Shown here: piece after piece, positions 18,218 through 27,479 of the stretch
Layout: each line of letters begins with the position of its first letter
Position numbering within the stretch: the first letter of the stretch is position 1
Origin: WHSM01 sp036375165
GTDB taxonomy: Bacteria > Actinomycetota > Actinomycetes > Mycobacteriales > Micromonosporaceae
Length of the DNA: 64,000 nt
Direction of reading: 5' to 3'
Assembly (NCBI GenBank): GCA_036375165.1
Contig: DASUSI010000099.1
Location: 7,206-71,205 of the forward strand
Made by a program: the position numbers and the translations under genes
Notes under the pieces: generated by a model
The model's database searches: none
Told to the model about the DNA's origin: nothing
The model's input: the letters and a program-made list of their open reading frames with translations, nothing else

Positions 18218-20127
18218 CGCCCCAAGCCGCACGCCGCCGGTTCGTCGTGCTCAGTGCGCTGACCTGGCTCCCGACGGCCCTGCCCATGGCCGCGACGGTG
18301 CTGCTGGCACAGGTGCGTGGGCTCGACCTCGCCGAACTCGGCCTGGTCCTCGCGGTGTTCAGCATCTCGGTCGCCGTCCTGGAACTGCCCACCGGAGGGC
18401 TGGCGGACATGATCGGCCGACGCGCGGTCCTGGCCGCCTCGGCGGTCATCACCCTGATCGGGATGCTGTGGCTGGCATTCGCCACCGCGCTGCCGGAGTT
18501 CCTCACGCTCGCTGTGCTCAAGGCGCTGGCCAGAGCGCTGTCGACCGGCCCCGCAGAAGCCTGGTACGTGGACACCCTGCACGCGAGTGCGCCGCTCGAC
18601 CCCGACGAACTGCGTCGCGGCCTGGCCGCCGGAAACTCGGCCGGCGCCGCCGCCCTCGCGGTGGGCACCCTGCTCGGCGGCACCCTGCCGCTGGTGGTGG
18701 CGCCGCTGCTGCCGACGTCCGGACCGCTGGTGCCGCTGTCGGCCCCGATGCTGCTCGCCACGCTGCCGGCAGCGGTGCTACTTTGGGTCGCTCTGCTCGG
18801 AATGCCCGAACCGCCCCGTCCGGCCCGGACCCGGGTAGGGGACGTGCTGCGGGGCGTACCAGACACGATCCGGCGCGGAATCCGCCTCGGCGTGCGCGAC
18901 CGACCACTCAGCCGGGTGCTGGCGATCTCCGCGCTGATCGGATTTGCGCTCTACTCCATCGAGATGCTCACCCCCGGCCGGCTGGCCCACCTCACCGGAG
19001 ACCCGGCCACCGGCAGCACGGCATACTCCGTGGTCGCGGCGATCGGATTCGGGGCGGTGTCGGTGGGCTCCACGATCGGCCCACGCCTGGCGCGCCGACT
19101 CGGTGGTGCGCCAGAGGTGGGCACCGCGGCCCGTACCGCGATCGTCGGCGCGGTGCTGGCAGCGGCTTCGCTGGCCGGTTTGGCGGCATCGGCGCCCCTC
19201 GACGGCGGGGCCGGGATCGCGACCGCCGCAGTGGCGTACGCCGGGATGTTCACCGGACTCGGCATCGCGGGTCCGGTGCGGTCGGAGCTGCTGCACCAAG
19301 GAGTCAGCCACCAGGAACGGGCCACCGTGGTGTCCGTGGACTCGCTGATGCTGCAGTTTGGCGGCACGGTGGGCGCGCTCGGGCTCGGGGCGCTGGCGGC
19401 GGGCTGGTCTGTGGCACCGGCATGGTGGCTGGCCGCCACGGTGCTGCTCGGCGCGGTGGGGTTGCTGGTGCCCGAAGCACGAGCGGGCCGACCCGCTGAC
19501 CCGCCTGACCGGCCGCGTACCGTCTCAGGCGTGGAGGGGTACGCCGCGGTGCTGCTGGCTGGGGGCGCTGGCCGCCGGCTGGGCGGGCTGGACAAGCCCG
19601 CACTGCGGGTGGCCGGGCACACCCTGGTGGAGCGGGTGCTCTCGGCGGTCGCCGACGCGGCGCCCCGAATCGTGGTCGGACCGCCCCGCCCATTGCCCGC
19701 CGGGGTGCTCACCACCCGGGAGGACCCGCCCGGTGCCGGGCCGGCCGCCGCGGTCGCCGCGGGGCTGGAACTGGTGCCGGACGGCGTGCCACGGGTGGCG
19801 CTGCTGGCCGCCGACCTGCCGTTCCTGACCGCCGGGGCGGTACGCGGGCTGCGCGCCGCCGCCACGACCGACGCCGCCGTGTTCACCGACCGGGAAGGCA
19901 GGCGGCAGTTCCTGTGTGCGGTGTGGCGGCTGGAGCCGCTGCGACGCCGGCTGGCAGCTCTGGGCCCGCTGGCCGGACTGCCTCTGCGGCGGTTGTACGC
20001 CGACGCGGATGTCACCGAAGTGGCCGTACCCGATGATCCACCCCCGTGGTACGACTGCGACACCGGGGCCGACATCGCCCAGGCCGAGGCGTGGTTGCGG
20101 GACCGCCGGACCCCCACCGGCACCTGA
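18214..20127 (+). CDS. MFS exporter fused in frame to a MobA-like nucleotidyltransferase
   Basis: One uninterrupted frame of 637 codons. Residues 1-415 are a 12-helix major facilitator (LTWLPTALPMAATVLLAQVRG; GLADMIGRRAVLAA is the loop 2-3 motif; GLGIAGPVRSELLHQGV). After a Pro-rich linker, residues from about 440 are a complete MobA-type GT-A domain (YAAVLLAGGAGRRLGGLDKP, then ALLAADLPFLTAGAVRGL). No stop separates them, whereas MobA is normally free and cytosolic. A GTG at 19531 could start MobA independently. The exporter may move the isonitrile product, because it lies in the regulator-exporter operon just after the synthase; this is inference. Confidence 0.8.
   Translation: MTPQAARRRFVVLSALTWLPTALPMAATVLLAQVRGLDLAELGLVLAVFSISVAVLELPTGGLADMIGRRAVLAASAVITLIGMLWLAFATALPEFLTLAVLKALARALSTGPAEAWYVDTLHASAPLDPDELRRGLAAGNSAGAAALAVGTLLGGTLPLVVAPLLPTSGPLVPLSAPMLLATLPAAVLLWVALLGMPEPPRPARTRVGDVLRGVPDTIRRGIRLGVRDRPLSRVLAISALIGFALYSIEMLTPGRLAHLTGDPATGSTAYSVVAAIGFGAVSVGSTIGPRLARRLGGAPEVGTAARTAIVGAVLAAASLAGLAASAPLDGGAGIATAAVAYAGMFTGLGIAGPVRSELLHQGVSHQERATVVSVDSLMLQFGGTVGALGLGALAAGWSVAPAWWLAATVLLGAVGLLVPEARAGRPADPPDRPRTVSGVEGYAAVLLAGGAGRRLGGLDKPALRVAGHTLVERVLSAVADAAPRIVVGPPRPLPAGVLTTREDPPGAGPAAAVAAGLELVPDGVPRVALLAADLPFLTAGAVRGLRAAATTDAAVFTDREGRRQFLCAVWRLEPLRRRLAALGPLAGLPLRRLYADADVTEVAVPDDPPPWYDCDTGADIAQAEAWLRDRRTPTGT
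19518..19533 (+). promoter_or_regulatory. Possible internal leaderless promoter/start for MobA
   Basis: TACCGT at 19518-19523 lies 7 bases before GTG 19531, the same spacing of a -10-like box to a start codon seen before several single genes in this window (for example 23852, 33263 and 46988). It would give a free MobA despite the open frame from the exporter. Confidence 0.4.
19531..20127 (+). CDS. mobA: Molybdenum cofactor guanylyltransferase (MobA), alternative internal start
   Basis: Nested reading of the 3' end of the fused frame; 198 aa from GTG 19531. It carries the nucleotide-binding LLAGGAGRRLGGLDKPAL, the GAGPAAAVAAGLEL segment and the catalytic AADLPF region. MobA attaches GMP to molybdopterin. 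The next gene encodes DUF6457, which commonly accompanies mobA in actinomycetes; this supports MobA as a functional unit independent of the exporter. Whether a free MobA, the fusion, or both are made is open. Confidence 0.6.
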   Translation: MEGYAAVLLAGGAGRRLGGLDKPALRVAGHTLVERVLSAVADAAPRIVVGPPRPLPAGVLTTREDPPGAGPAAAVAAGLELVPDGVPRVALLAADLPFLTAGAVRGLRAAATTDAAVFTDREGRRQFLCAVWRLEPLRRRLAALGPLAGLPLRRLYADADVTEVAVPDDPPPWYDCDTGADIAQAEAWLRDRRTPTGT

Positions 20128-20154
20128 CGCATCCCGGGGAGGAAGACTCACCGC

Positions 20155-20427
20155 ATGGGGACGCTGGAAGACTGGACCGACGCGGTACGGCGCAGGCTCG
20201 GCCTCGACGCCGACCTTGACGAGGCGCTGGTGCTGGACCTGGCCCGGGAAGCCGCCCACGGGGTGGCCCGGCCGGCCGCACCGATCACGACATTCCTGTT
20301 CGGCGTGGCGGTCGCGCGGGGGGCGGACCCTCGTACCACCGCTGAAAAGATCATCGAGCTGGCCCGTGGCTGGGAGGAGCCTGCGTCCGGGCCCGACCGG
20401 CACCGCGACATCCCGGCCGGGGAGTGA
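20155..20427 (+). CDS. DUF6457 domain protein, molybdopterin-guanine dinucleotide biosynthesis partner
   Basis: 90 aa, acidic and cytosolic. ATG 20155 follows GGGGAGGAAG by about 10 bases. LEDWTDAVRRRLGLDADLD and VLDLAREAAHGVARPAAPIT then TTFLFGVAVARG are typical of the DUF6457 family. These proteins are encoded beside mobA or molybdenum enzymes in many actinobacteria; the molecular role is unknown. It is 27 bases downstream of the MobA stop, so it is probably cotranscribed. Confidence 0.82.
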   Translation: MGTLEDWTDAVRRRLGLDADLDEALVLDLAREAAHGVARPAAPITTFLFGVAVARGADPRTTAEKIIELARGWEEPASGPDRHRDIPAGE

Positions 20428-20627
20428 ATCCACAGGCGGCCGGCGCCCACCCACACTGACCCGGCGTCCCCGATGGCTTCGGGTCCGGATCCGGCTGGAG
20501 ACGACCAGCCCAGCGGAGACCGCCGCCGGATGCTGACGTGGTGCCGGAAGGCAGATCGGCTGGCCCTGACGGCGGCCGGACAGGTGGCATAGGGTGACCC
20601 GAGTTGGGGGACAGTGGGAGGGATGCG

Positions 20628-21770
20628 ATGACCGCCGACAGCGCTGAGCAGCCCGGGATGGCACCCGCCCGGCGGTCGGTTCCTGTCGGCACCGGGAGGC
20701 TCGCCCCGGACGAACCCATGGCCACCGTGAGACTGCTCGACGACCCGGCGACCGCCGACCTGAGAGCGAAGGTGGACGCCGCCTGGCAGGAGTTCGCCCG
20801 TGCCGTGGCCGACGCCGTGGTGCAACTGCCGCCCGGCGTACAACTGGACCTCACCCTCGACCCGACCGCCTCCGGAACCGGCGACGCGATCTACGAGGTG
20901 GCGGTGTCGATGGGCGAGGACCGGCAGCTGTACGCGGACGCGGTCAGCAACGCGTCGCTCCCGGACGGGCATCGGCTGGACCGGTCGGCGATCGCGCACC
21001 TGGTCGCGCTTGGCTGGGCCCCGCCGGGGGTGGTGGAGCAGTCACAGGACCGGTTCGGGCACAAGGCACCGGTCGAGGCCGCACCGCAGGTGGCGACGAT
21101 GGTGGCGCGTACCCTCCGGGACGTCTACGGCGCGCCGCACCCGGCGTTCATCACGTACATCGTCACCGGCACCCGCGCCGGGGCGGCCGCGTTGCTGAAG
21201 GGTGCCGCGGAGGGCACCCTTCAACTGCCGCCGCTGGGAACCGCGCGGCCGGCACCGCTCGCCACCGTTCCAGGGCTGCCCGAGACGCTCCCGGCACCCG
21301 GACCGGTCGACTACGACCTGTTACTGGACCGGGTGCTGAATGTGATCGCGGTACTCCAGAAGGTGCCCCCGGGGACCGTGCATCCCGACGACGACGGAGA
21401 TATCGGGATCAGGGCGGGCTCCGCGATGGTGTTCGTACGGGTACACCGCAATCCTCCGCTGGTTGACGTCTATTCGCCGTTGCTCACCGAGGTGAAACCC
21501 AACGAGCGGCTGTACGAGCGGCTGTCCCAGCTCACCCGGCGACTGCCGATCGGCCGGCTGTACTACACGGAGGGCACGGTCTGGGCCTCGGTGCCGGTGT
21601 TCGGCCGAGACTTCGCAGCCACTCACCTGGTGCTCGCGGTACAGGTGATGACCGCACTCGCCGACGAACTGGACGACCGGCTGCAGGGCGAGTTCGGTGG
21701 CCGCCGGTTCTTCGGGGAGGGCGACAAGCCCCCCGGCGGTGACAGCGAACGCACCGGCATGTACCTGTGA
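20628..21770 (+). CDS. TY-Chap (YbjN/T3SS-chaperone-like) domain protein
   Basis: 380 aa, cytosolic. ATG 20628 follows GGGAGGG by 6 bases and starts MTADSAEQ. The N-terminal half has ATVRLLDDPATADLRAKVDAAWQEFARAV and LDLTLDPTASGTGDAIYEVAV. The C-terminal half has YSPLLTEVKPNERLYERLSQLT followed by LPIGRLYYTEGTVWASVPVFG and LVLAVQVMTALADELDDRLQ, a YbjN/type III chaperone-like fold. Two related regions suggest an internal duplication of the fold. The function is not known; it is a single gene. Confidence 0.75.
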   Translation: MTADSAEQPGMAPARRSVPVGTGRLAPDEPMATVRLLDDPATADLRAKVDAAWQEFARAVADAVVQLPPGVQLDLTLDPTASGTGDAIYEVAVSMGEDRQLYADAVSNASLPDGHRLDRSAIAHLVALGWAPPGVVEQSQDRFGHKAPVEAAPQVATMVARTLRDVYGAPHPAFITYIVTGTRAGAAALLKGAAEGTLQLPPLGTARPAPLATVPGLPETLPAPGPVDYDLLLDRVLNVIAVLQKVPPGTVHPDDDGDIGIRAGSAMVFVRVHRNPPLVDVYSPLLTEVKPNERLYERLSQLTRRLPIGRLYYTEGTVWASVPVFGRDFAATHLVLAVQVMTALADELDDRLQGEFGGRRFFGEGDKPPGGDSERTGMYL

Positions 21771-21792
21771 CCACCAGCCACCGAATGGGTGA

Positions 21793-23784
21793 TCAGCCGA
21801 ACGGGATCCAGGCCCGCTCGCGCAGCGTCGAGGCGTCGTTGGCCCGCAGCCCGGCCTGGGACACCGTCCACAGGGTCCCGTCGATGTAGAGCGAGCGTTG
21901 CACCATGCCCCGGTAGTCGCCGGGGTGTGACACCGTGCCCAGCTCCGTGAAGTCGTCCCCGGACAGTCTCAGCACCAACGCGCCACCCTGCGGAGCCACC
22001 CGCTGATCATCGACCGGCGCGGCCGAATGGGTCGTCACCGGCACCACCAGCAGGCCGGTCTTCGGCCAGTAGAGGAACGCGTGCGGGTCGTACTCAGCCG
22101 TTGAGTCGCCGTACCGGACGTGGTAACGCGCCAGCCGACCGGGCGCGGCCGGGTCCGACACGTCGAACAGCGACACCTGGATGCCGAGCCGCTGCCCCTG
22201 TCGGTTGGCCTCCTGCCCCACTCCGATCAGCCGGCCCGGCCCTGCGGGGTGCAGGTACGCCGAGTAACCGGTGATCTTCAGCTCTCCGGTGACTTTCGGA
22301 CGCCTCGGGTCCCGCAGATCCACCACATACAACGGGTCCACCTGGCGGAACGTCACCACGTACCCGACCGGGCCGAGGAACCGCACCGCGTAGATCTGCT
22401 CGTCCTTGCCGAGTCCGGCCACCTTGCCGACCGGAACCAGGCGTTGACCCTGGTGCGCCAGCACGTGGACCGCACTTTCGGTCCCCTGTGCCGGATCCAC
22501 CCGGTCCGCCGGACCTGCTCCCGAGCTCGTCGTGGCAGCCACCCGCAGGTGACCGTCGTACTCCGACATCGCGTACTGGTTGATGATCCAACCGGGCACC
22601 GCACCGGTCGCGGTGTGACGCGGCGTGCCGGGCTCGGAGACGTCGAACTTGTAGATCGCGGTACGCGGCTCAGCCGGCCGTTCCGGAATCCCGGGACCCT
22701 CGGCGAGGGCGACAAAGCGCTGGTCGTTCGCGATGTAGAGGTTTCCGCCGGTGCCGTACACGGCGCGACCGTCCGCGACGATGCTGACCGCGTGCCGGGC
22801 GTTCAACGCCGATCCGGCCAGGTCGAGTGACAGCACGGTGAGCATCGAGGTGCCGCTCGCGGCGAACCGTGGGCTGGCTTTCTCGGCCACCGGGCGGCTC
22901 ACCGCCTCGCAGCCGACCCGTCCCCGGGTGACCCGACCGGCGTTGTCGATCTCGTACCGGGGCAGCCAGTCGTCGATCCGGGACTCCGCCAGGGTGGTCT
23001 TGTTCTCCCGCTGGAGCTCGGCCGGTTGTGCGGTGCCGTCCGGGTGCCGGAACGGGAGCCGGGGTGCGGAGCGGACCACCACGCGCACGTTGTCACCGAC
23101 CATCCGGGCGTCGACGTACTCTCCGTCGACGGTCATCCGGCTGACCAGTCGGGGTGTCCCGGAAAGGTCGACGAGCAGAAGTTCCGGTCCGGTGGCGGCC
23201 GGGGACACTCCCCGGGCTCCCGGCATCGCGTCGAGGTGTGGCGGGCTCGCGAGCAATACCAAGGCGTGGTCGCCGCGCAGCAGCAGTTGCGCGGTGTCCG
23301 GCAGGTACACGTCATTGGGCACCTGGTCAAGAAGGGCCAGGGTGCCGGTCTGGGTTCGGCTGGCCGCGTCCACCACCCGCAGCACCCCGTCAACCACGGT
23401 GACGATCCGGTTGCCGTCGGTCTTCACCGCGTCCGGTTCGTCAACCCCGGCCTCGTGGGTGTTGGTGGTGGAGTGTTCGGGTGCGGTCCTGCCGGCTTCC
23501 GGCGCATCCGGGGCCGCCGCCCGGCCGGCGTCAGCGTCGCCCTCCGCCGTCCCGGCCGACCCCCGGCCACCGAACTCGAAGCCGTACGGCCCGACGTACG
23601 GCTCGGCGGATGCCTTGAACTCCCGAAGCGCCTGCCCGCACGAGTCGAACCCGGCCAGTCGCAGGGTGCCGGTGTCGAAACGGGCGGCGTCGAACCGTGC
23701 CGTACTGTCGCTTCCGCTGGTGCAGCCGGTGAGCGTGATCCCAAGTGCCAGGGACACTGCCAGGCCCCGTGTGGTGTTCCTCAT
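21793..23784 (-). CDS. Beta-propeller domain lipoprotein
   Basis: 663 aa, predicted extracellular lipoprotein. The frame is open upstream, but ATG 23784 gives MRNTTRGLAVSLALGITLTGC, a lipoprotein signal peptide with Cys21 as lipidation site. The rest matches the secreted beta-propeller family (PF09826-like): TNTHEAGVDEPDAVKTDGNRI, YAVRFLGPVGYVVTFRQVDPLYVVDL then PKVTGELKITGYSAYLHP. The role is unknown in this family; surface binding is the usual guess. Its 5' end faces the quinone oxidoreductase gene only 67 bases away, so the two share a divergent promoter region. Confidence 0.88.
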   Translation of the reverse strand: MRNTTRGLAVSLALGITLTGCTSGSDSTARFDAARFDTGTLRLAGFDSCGQALREFKASAEPYVGPYGFEFGGRGSAGTAEGDADAGRAAAPDAPEAGRTAPEHSTTNTHEAGVDEPDAVKTDGNRIVTVVDGVLRVVDAASRTQTGTLALLDQVPNDVYLPDTAQLLLRGDHALVLLASPPHLDAMPGARGVSPAATGPELLLVDLSGTPRLVSRMTVDGEYVDARMVGDNVRVVVRSAPRLPFRHPDGTAQPAELQRENKTTLAESRIDDWLPRYEIDNAGRVTRGRVGCEAVSRPVAEKASPRFAASGTSMLTVLSLDLAGSALNARHAVSIVADGRAVYGTGGNLYIANDQRFVALAEGPGIPERPAEPRTAIYKFDVSEPGTPRHTATGAVPGWIINQYAMSEYDGHLRVAATTSSGAGPADRVDPAQGTESAVHVLAHQGQRLVPVGKVAGLGKDEQIYAVRFLGPVGYVVTFRQVDPLYVVDLRDPRRPKVTGELKITGYSAYLHPAGPGRLIGVGQEANRQGQRLGIQVSLFDVSDPAAPGRLARYHVRYGDSTAEYDPHAFLYWPKTGLLVVPVTTHSAAPVDDQRVAPQGGALVLRLSGDDFTELGTVSHPGDYRGMVQRSLYIDGTLWTVSQAGLRANDASTLRERAWIPFG

Positions 23785-23851
23785 ACCGGCTTCGACGTGC
23801 TGTCCGCCCGAGCCGTTCCGCTGGATTCCTACCGACCGGTACGGTCCAGGA

Positions 23852-24829
23852 ATGCGTGCGGTACGGGTGGTACGGCTGGCGGGTCCGGAGTTCCTGGAAG
23901 TACGGGAGGAGCCGGAGCCCACGGCCGGCGACGACCAGGTGGTGATCGACGTGTACGCGGCCGGGGTGAGCTTCCCGGACGCGCTGCTCACCCGGGGCCG
24001 CTACCAGCTCCGGCCGGAACCACCGTTCTCCCCCGGCTCCGAGGTCGCCGGGGTGGTGCGGTCCGCCCCTGCCGGCGCGGGGGTACGGCCAGGTGACCGG
24101 GTCGCCGGGTTCCCCGGGATCGGCGGTTTCCAGGACGTCGTGGCGATCGACCCGTCCCTGGTGTTTCCGCTGCCGGACCGGGTCGCCTTCGTCGCAGGGG
24201 CCGGCCTGCCCATGAACTACCTGACCGTCCACTTCGGTCTGGTACGCCGGGGGCGGCTGCGCTCCGGTGAGACGGTGCTGGTCCACGGCGCCGCCGGGGG
24301 CATCGGCACGGCGGCGATCCAGCTCGCCAAAGCCCTCGGGGCGCGGGTGATCGCGGTGGCGTCGTCGGACGAGAAGCGGAAGCTGGCACGCGAGGTCGGC
24401 GCGGACGAGGCGGTCGACGTGGCCGGCTTCAAGGACGCCGCCCGCTCCCTGACCGGTGGTCGGGGGGTGGACGTCGTGCTCGACCCGGTCGGTGGGGACC
24501 GGTTCACCGACTCGTTGCGCAGCCTGGCACCGGAGGGCCGGCTGCTGGTGGTCGGATTCACCGGAGGCGAGATCCCCACGGTGAAGGTGAACCGGCTGCT
24601 GCTGAACAACCTGGACGTGGTGGGTGTCGGCTGGGGCGCGTTCGCGCTGCCCCGACCGGGTTACGCCCGCGAACAGTGGGCGGACCTGCTGCCGCACATC
24701 GCGTCCGGCGCGCTGGATCCCCCGCTGGGCGGGACGTACCCGGTGGAACGTGCCGCCGAGGCGGTCGGAGCGCTGGAACAGCGCCACGCCAGCGGCAAAC
24801 TCGTGATCGTGTTCCGCGACGAGGCGTGA
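23852..24829 (+). CDS. NADPH:quinone oxidoreductase family protein (zinc-free MDR)
   Basis: 325 aa. The start is ATG 23852, 6 bases after TACGGT, which fits a leaderless transcript. MRAVRVVRLAGPEFLEVREE and DVYAAGVSFPDALLTRGRYQ followed by PGSEVAGVV are the GroES-like domain. LVHGAAGGIGTAAIQLAKALGARVIAV is the Rossmann NADPH site. The zinc ligands of alcohol dehydrogenases are absent. It probably reduces quinones or enones; the substrate is not predictable. It converges on the Lrp gene. Confidence 0.9.
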   Translation: MRAVRVVRLAGPEFLEVREEPEPTAGDDQVVIDVYAAGVSFPDALLTRGRYQLRPEPPFSPGSEVAGVVRSAPAGAGVRPGDRVAGFPGIGGFQDVVAIDPSLVFPLPDRVAFVAGAGLPMNYLTVHFGLVRRGRLRSGETVLVHGAAGGIGTAAIQLAKALGARVIAVASSDEKRKLAREVGADEAVDVAGFKDAARSLTGGRGVDVVLDPVGGDRFTDSLRSLAPEGRLLVVGFTGGEIPTVKVNRLLLNNLDVVGVGWGAFALPRPGYAREQWADLLPHIASGALDPPLGGTYPVERAAEAVGALEQRHASGKLVIVFRDEA

Positions 24830-24866
24830 CGGCCGTTATTTTCCACTGCCGCCCCGTACCGTCTGA

Positions 24867-25316
24867 CTACTCCTGCGGGGCCAGGCTGCGTTCCACCAAC
24901 CGGGACAGCACGATCATGGACTGGGTCTGGGTGACGAACGGCTCGGCGCGCAGCCGTTCCAGCGCCTGTTCCAGGTGTGCGATGTCGGCCGCCAACAGGT
25001 GTACCAAGGCGTCGGCGCCACCCGAGACCGTGTACGCCCCGACCACCTCGGGGTGCCGTCTCGTCGCCTCGGCGATCTGTGTCGGAGTGGTACGTCCGGT
25101 GCAGTACAGCTCCACGAACGCCTCGGTGGTCCAGCCCATCGCGGCCGGGTCCACCACAGCGGTGAAGCCGCGGATCACTCCGGAGGCGCGGAGCCGGTCC
25201 ACCCGGCGCTTCACGGCCGGTGCGGACAGCGACACCCGCGCACCGATCTCGGCGTACGACTTACGCGCGTCCGCCCCGAGAATCGCGATGATCCGCCGGT
25301 CCACCTCGTCTAACAT
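24867..25316 (-). CDS. Lrp/AsnC family transcriptional regulator
   Basis: 149 aa. ATG 25316 gives MLDEVDRRIIAILGADARKSY, the usual AsnC N-terminus; upstream codons are not similar to the family. The HTH is ARVSLSAPAVKRRVDRLRASGVI. The C-terminal RAM/ligand domain runs through GAYTVSGGADALVHLLAADIAHLEQALE. These regulators sense amino acids or related metabolites and often bind upstream of adjacent genes; here the adjacent gene converges, so the target is unknown. Confidence 0.93.
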   Translation of the reverse strand: MLDEVDRRIIAILGADARKSYAEIGARVSLSAPAVKRRVDRLRASGVIRGFTAVVDPAAMGWTTEAFVELYCTGRTTPTQIAEATRRHPEVVGAYTVSGGADALVHLLAADIAHLEQALERLRAEPFVTQTQSMIVLSRLVERSLAPQE

Positions 25317-25421
25317 GCTGCTGCGGAGCGTACCCAAGCAGCCGGCCCGGACCGCGCCGGGCACCAGGCCGGACCTGGCCTGTGGGGCACGCCGCCCGCA
25401 CAGGCCATGATCGAAGCCCGG

Positions 25422-25964
25422 TTACTCCGGTGGCGCGATCAGGATCAGCCGGGCGACCCCGCCCTCATCCGATTTGGCGCCCACCGCGGCCACCTCGTCC
25501 CCAGCCCGCAGCGCGTCGCCGTCGACGGACCGGCGGCGTTCCACCACCCGCAGCTTGTCTCCGAAGGTCCAGGTCAGGGTGAACCCGTCGGTCGACTTGA
25601 CGGTCATCGACGTGTCGCTGACCTCGGTCACCTCTCCGCGCTGCACGACGATGGTCTGGGGTCCCTCCTTCGTGGACACCACCAGCTCACCGTGCATCAC
25701 CCGCCTGCCAGGGTGCCTCCAGTGGCCGAAATGCCGACCGCGGTAGCGCTTGTCGGGGTCCTCGGACGAGTACGTGCCGGGGAGCACCTGCTGCGGCTCG
25801 TACCCCATCTCGGTGAGGGCCTGTTCCTCGGCCGTGAGTTCCATCGCCGGTCCCGCCGGAGCGCCCCCGTCGCGTGCGCCGCAACCGGCCAGGCCGGCCA
25901 ACCCGACGGTGGCCACTACGCCGACCGCGAGTCCGTTCCTGAGCCACGTCGTCATGTTCCGCAT
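25422..25964 (-). CDS. Lipoprotein with DUF5666-like domain, partner of the downstream two-component system
   Basis: 180 aa. The signal peptide MRNMTTWLRNGLAVGVVATV ends in the lipobox LAGC with Cys28. A short acidic region (MELTAEEQALTEMGY) and a GxHxGHWRHPG-type segment are followed by a small beta domain: GELVVSTKEGPQTIVVQRG, then SDTSMTVKSTDGFTLTWTF, then AGDEVAAVGAKSDEGG. Similar DUF5666-type exported proteins often sit beside histidine kinases. It lies 84 bases after the kinase gene on the same strand and may be part of that operon or its output. Confidence 0.78.
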   Translation of the reverse strand: MRNMTTWLRNGLAVGVVATVGLAGLAGCGARDGGAPAGPAMELTAEEQALTEMGYEPQQVLPGTYSSEDPDKRYRGRHFGHWRHPGRRVMHGELVVSTKEGPQTIVVQRGEVTEVSDTSMTVKSTDGFTLTWTFGDKLRVVERRRSVDGDALRAGDEVAAVGAKSDEGGVARLILIAPPE

Positions 25965-26048
25965 GCCACAAAGCCTTCCAGCCGGGGGAAAAGGGCGGTT
26001 CAGCGGAGTGTTCGGATCACGTAAAGGAGTCCCCGCCGGCAGCCGACC

Positions 26049-27479
26049 TCAGCGCGGTGCGGGTGGCAGTCGTACGGTGAACCGTGCGCCGCCCTCGGAC
26101 GCGTGGCCGGCCTCGATCCGCCCGCCGAGCCGGTGCACGAGACCGTGCGCCAGCGCCAGCCCGAGGCCGCTGCCGACCTGCCGCACCCTCCGGTACCGCT
26201 CGTGCAGCGCACCCTGCTCGAACGCCACGGCGAGGTCCTGGTCAGTCAGACCGGGTCCGCCGTCCCGTACTTCCGCGACCGCCGTGTGCGGCTCGGCCCG
26301 GACCGCCAGGACGATCGGGCCACCGGCCGGCACCAGTCGCAACGCGTTCTCCACCAGCCCGTCGAGCACCTGCCGCAGCCGACCCGGATCCGTGTACGCC
26401 GGGACCGGAGTGACTGACAGTTCGGGACGCAGTTCCACGCCCACCTCGGCGCACCGGGGCCGCCACGCGGTGGCCGCCTCTCTCACCACCGTCACCAGGT
26501 CGACGCCCACCATTTCGACCGGGAAGTCCTGCGCCTGCAACCGCGCCAGGGCCAGCAGGTCGGAGACCAACCGGTCCAGCCGGGCCGCCTCGGCGAGCAT
26601 GGTCCGCCCCGCCTCCGGACCGGCCGCCGCCCCGGTCCCGGCCTCGGCGTGCGGTCCGGCCTGAACGCCAGGCGTCAGCACGCCGTCGGCCAAGGCCTCG
26701 GCGTACCCCCGGATCGTGGTCAGCGGGGTGCGCAACTCATGGGACACCGACATCAGGAAGCGCCGCTGCCGGTCCTCACTGGCGGCCAGGGCCGCGTTCA
26801 ACTCGTTCAGCGCCCGGCCCAGGTCCGCCACCTCGGCGGGCGGTTCCACCGGCAGTACGACGTTCCGGTCGCCGGCTGACATCCGCCGCGCCGCGTACGC
26901 CGCACGACGCAGTGGCAGGGACAGCCGCCGGGCCAGCACCACGCCCGCGGCCACCCCGGCGAGCAGGCCGACCAGCAGCGCGAGTACCAGCCGCCGTACC
27001 GCCTGCCGGTTCACGGTGGTGTCCAGTTGTTCGGTGAGCACCACCCCGTTGCGGGCACCGAGTGGCCGGCCCTCCACCAGCACGGTCCGCCCGCCCCGGC
27101 GCAGCGTCGTGGACACCGGTCGCTGGTCTGTCGCGACGGCGGTCACGATCCGGTCCGGCAGTCGGTCCGGGTACGCGCTTCCCCGGACGATCAGCACCAC
27201 CGGCACGCCGCGGTCGCGCAGTTCCTCCACCACGGCCCGGCGGGCCCGGGGGTTCTGCCGGGCGGCCAGGTAGCTGGCCACCAGGTCGGTACGGTCCGCG
27301 AGCGAGCGACGCGTCTGCTCCAGGGTGGCGTGGGTGGCCAGCGGCAGCGCGATCACCGCCGTGACGACCACGGACACCAGCGCCACCACGCAGGTGACCA
27401 GCACGGTGCGTGCGGTGAGGCCGGGGACGGGCCGGGCCGGTGGTGACTGCACCGGCAGCGGCCGGGTCGACTCATCCAT
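26049..27479 (-). CDS. Sensor histidine kinase, two TM helices with HAMP
   Basis: 476 aa. ATG 27479 overlaps the response regulator stop by 8 bases. The first membrane helix lies at residues 24-47 (VLVTCVVALVSVVVTAVIAL). It is followed by an extracytoplasmic sensor of about 110 residues and a second helix (LVLALLVGLLAGVAAGVVLA), then HAMP (RRAAYAARRMSAGD). The phosphoacceptor H-box is MSVSHELRTPLTTIRGY. The ATPase N-box region is LVENALRLV, and GGPGLTDQDLA and GSGLGLALAHGL are G-boxes. It pairs with the upstream response regulator. The signal is unknown. Confidence 0.94.
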   Translation of the reverse strand: MDESTRPLPVQSPPARPVPGLTARTVLVTCVVALVSVVVTAVIALPLATHATLEQTRRSLADRTDLVASYLAARQNPRARRAVVEELRDRGVPVVLIVRGSAYPDRLPDRIVTAVATDQRPVSTTLRRGGRTVLVEGRPLGARNGVVLTEQLDTTVNRQAVRRLVLALLVGLLAGVAAGVVLARRLSLPLRRAAYAARRMSAGDRNVVLPVEPPAEVADLGRALNELNAALAASEDRQRRFLMSVSHELRTPLTTIRGYAEALADGVLTPGVQAGPHAEAGTGAAAGPEAGRTMLAEAARLDRLVSDLLALARLQAQDFPVEMVGVDLVTVVREAATAWRPRCAEVGVELRPELSVTPVPAYTDPGRLRQVLDGLVENALRLVPAGGPIVLAVRAEPHTAVAEVRDGGPGLTDQDLAVAFEQGALHERYRRVRQVGSGLGLALAHGLVHRLGGRIEAGHASEGGARFTVRLPPAPR

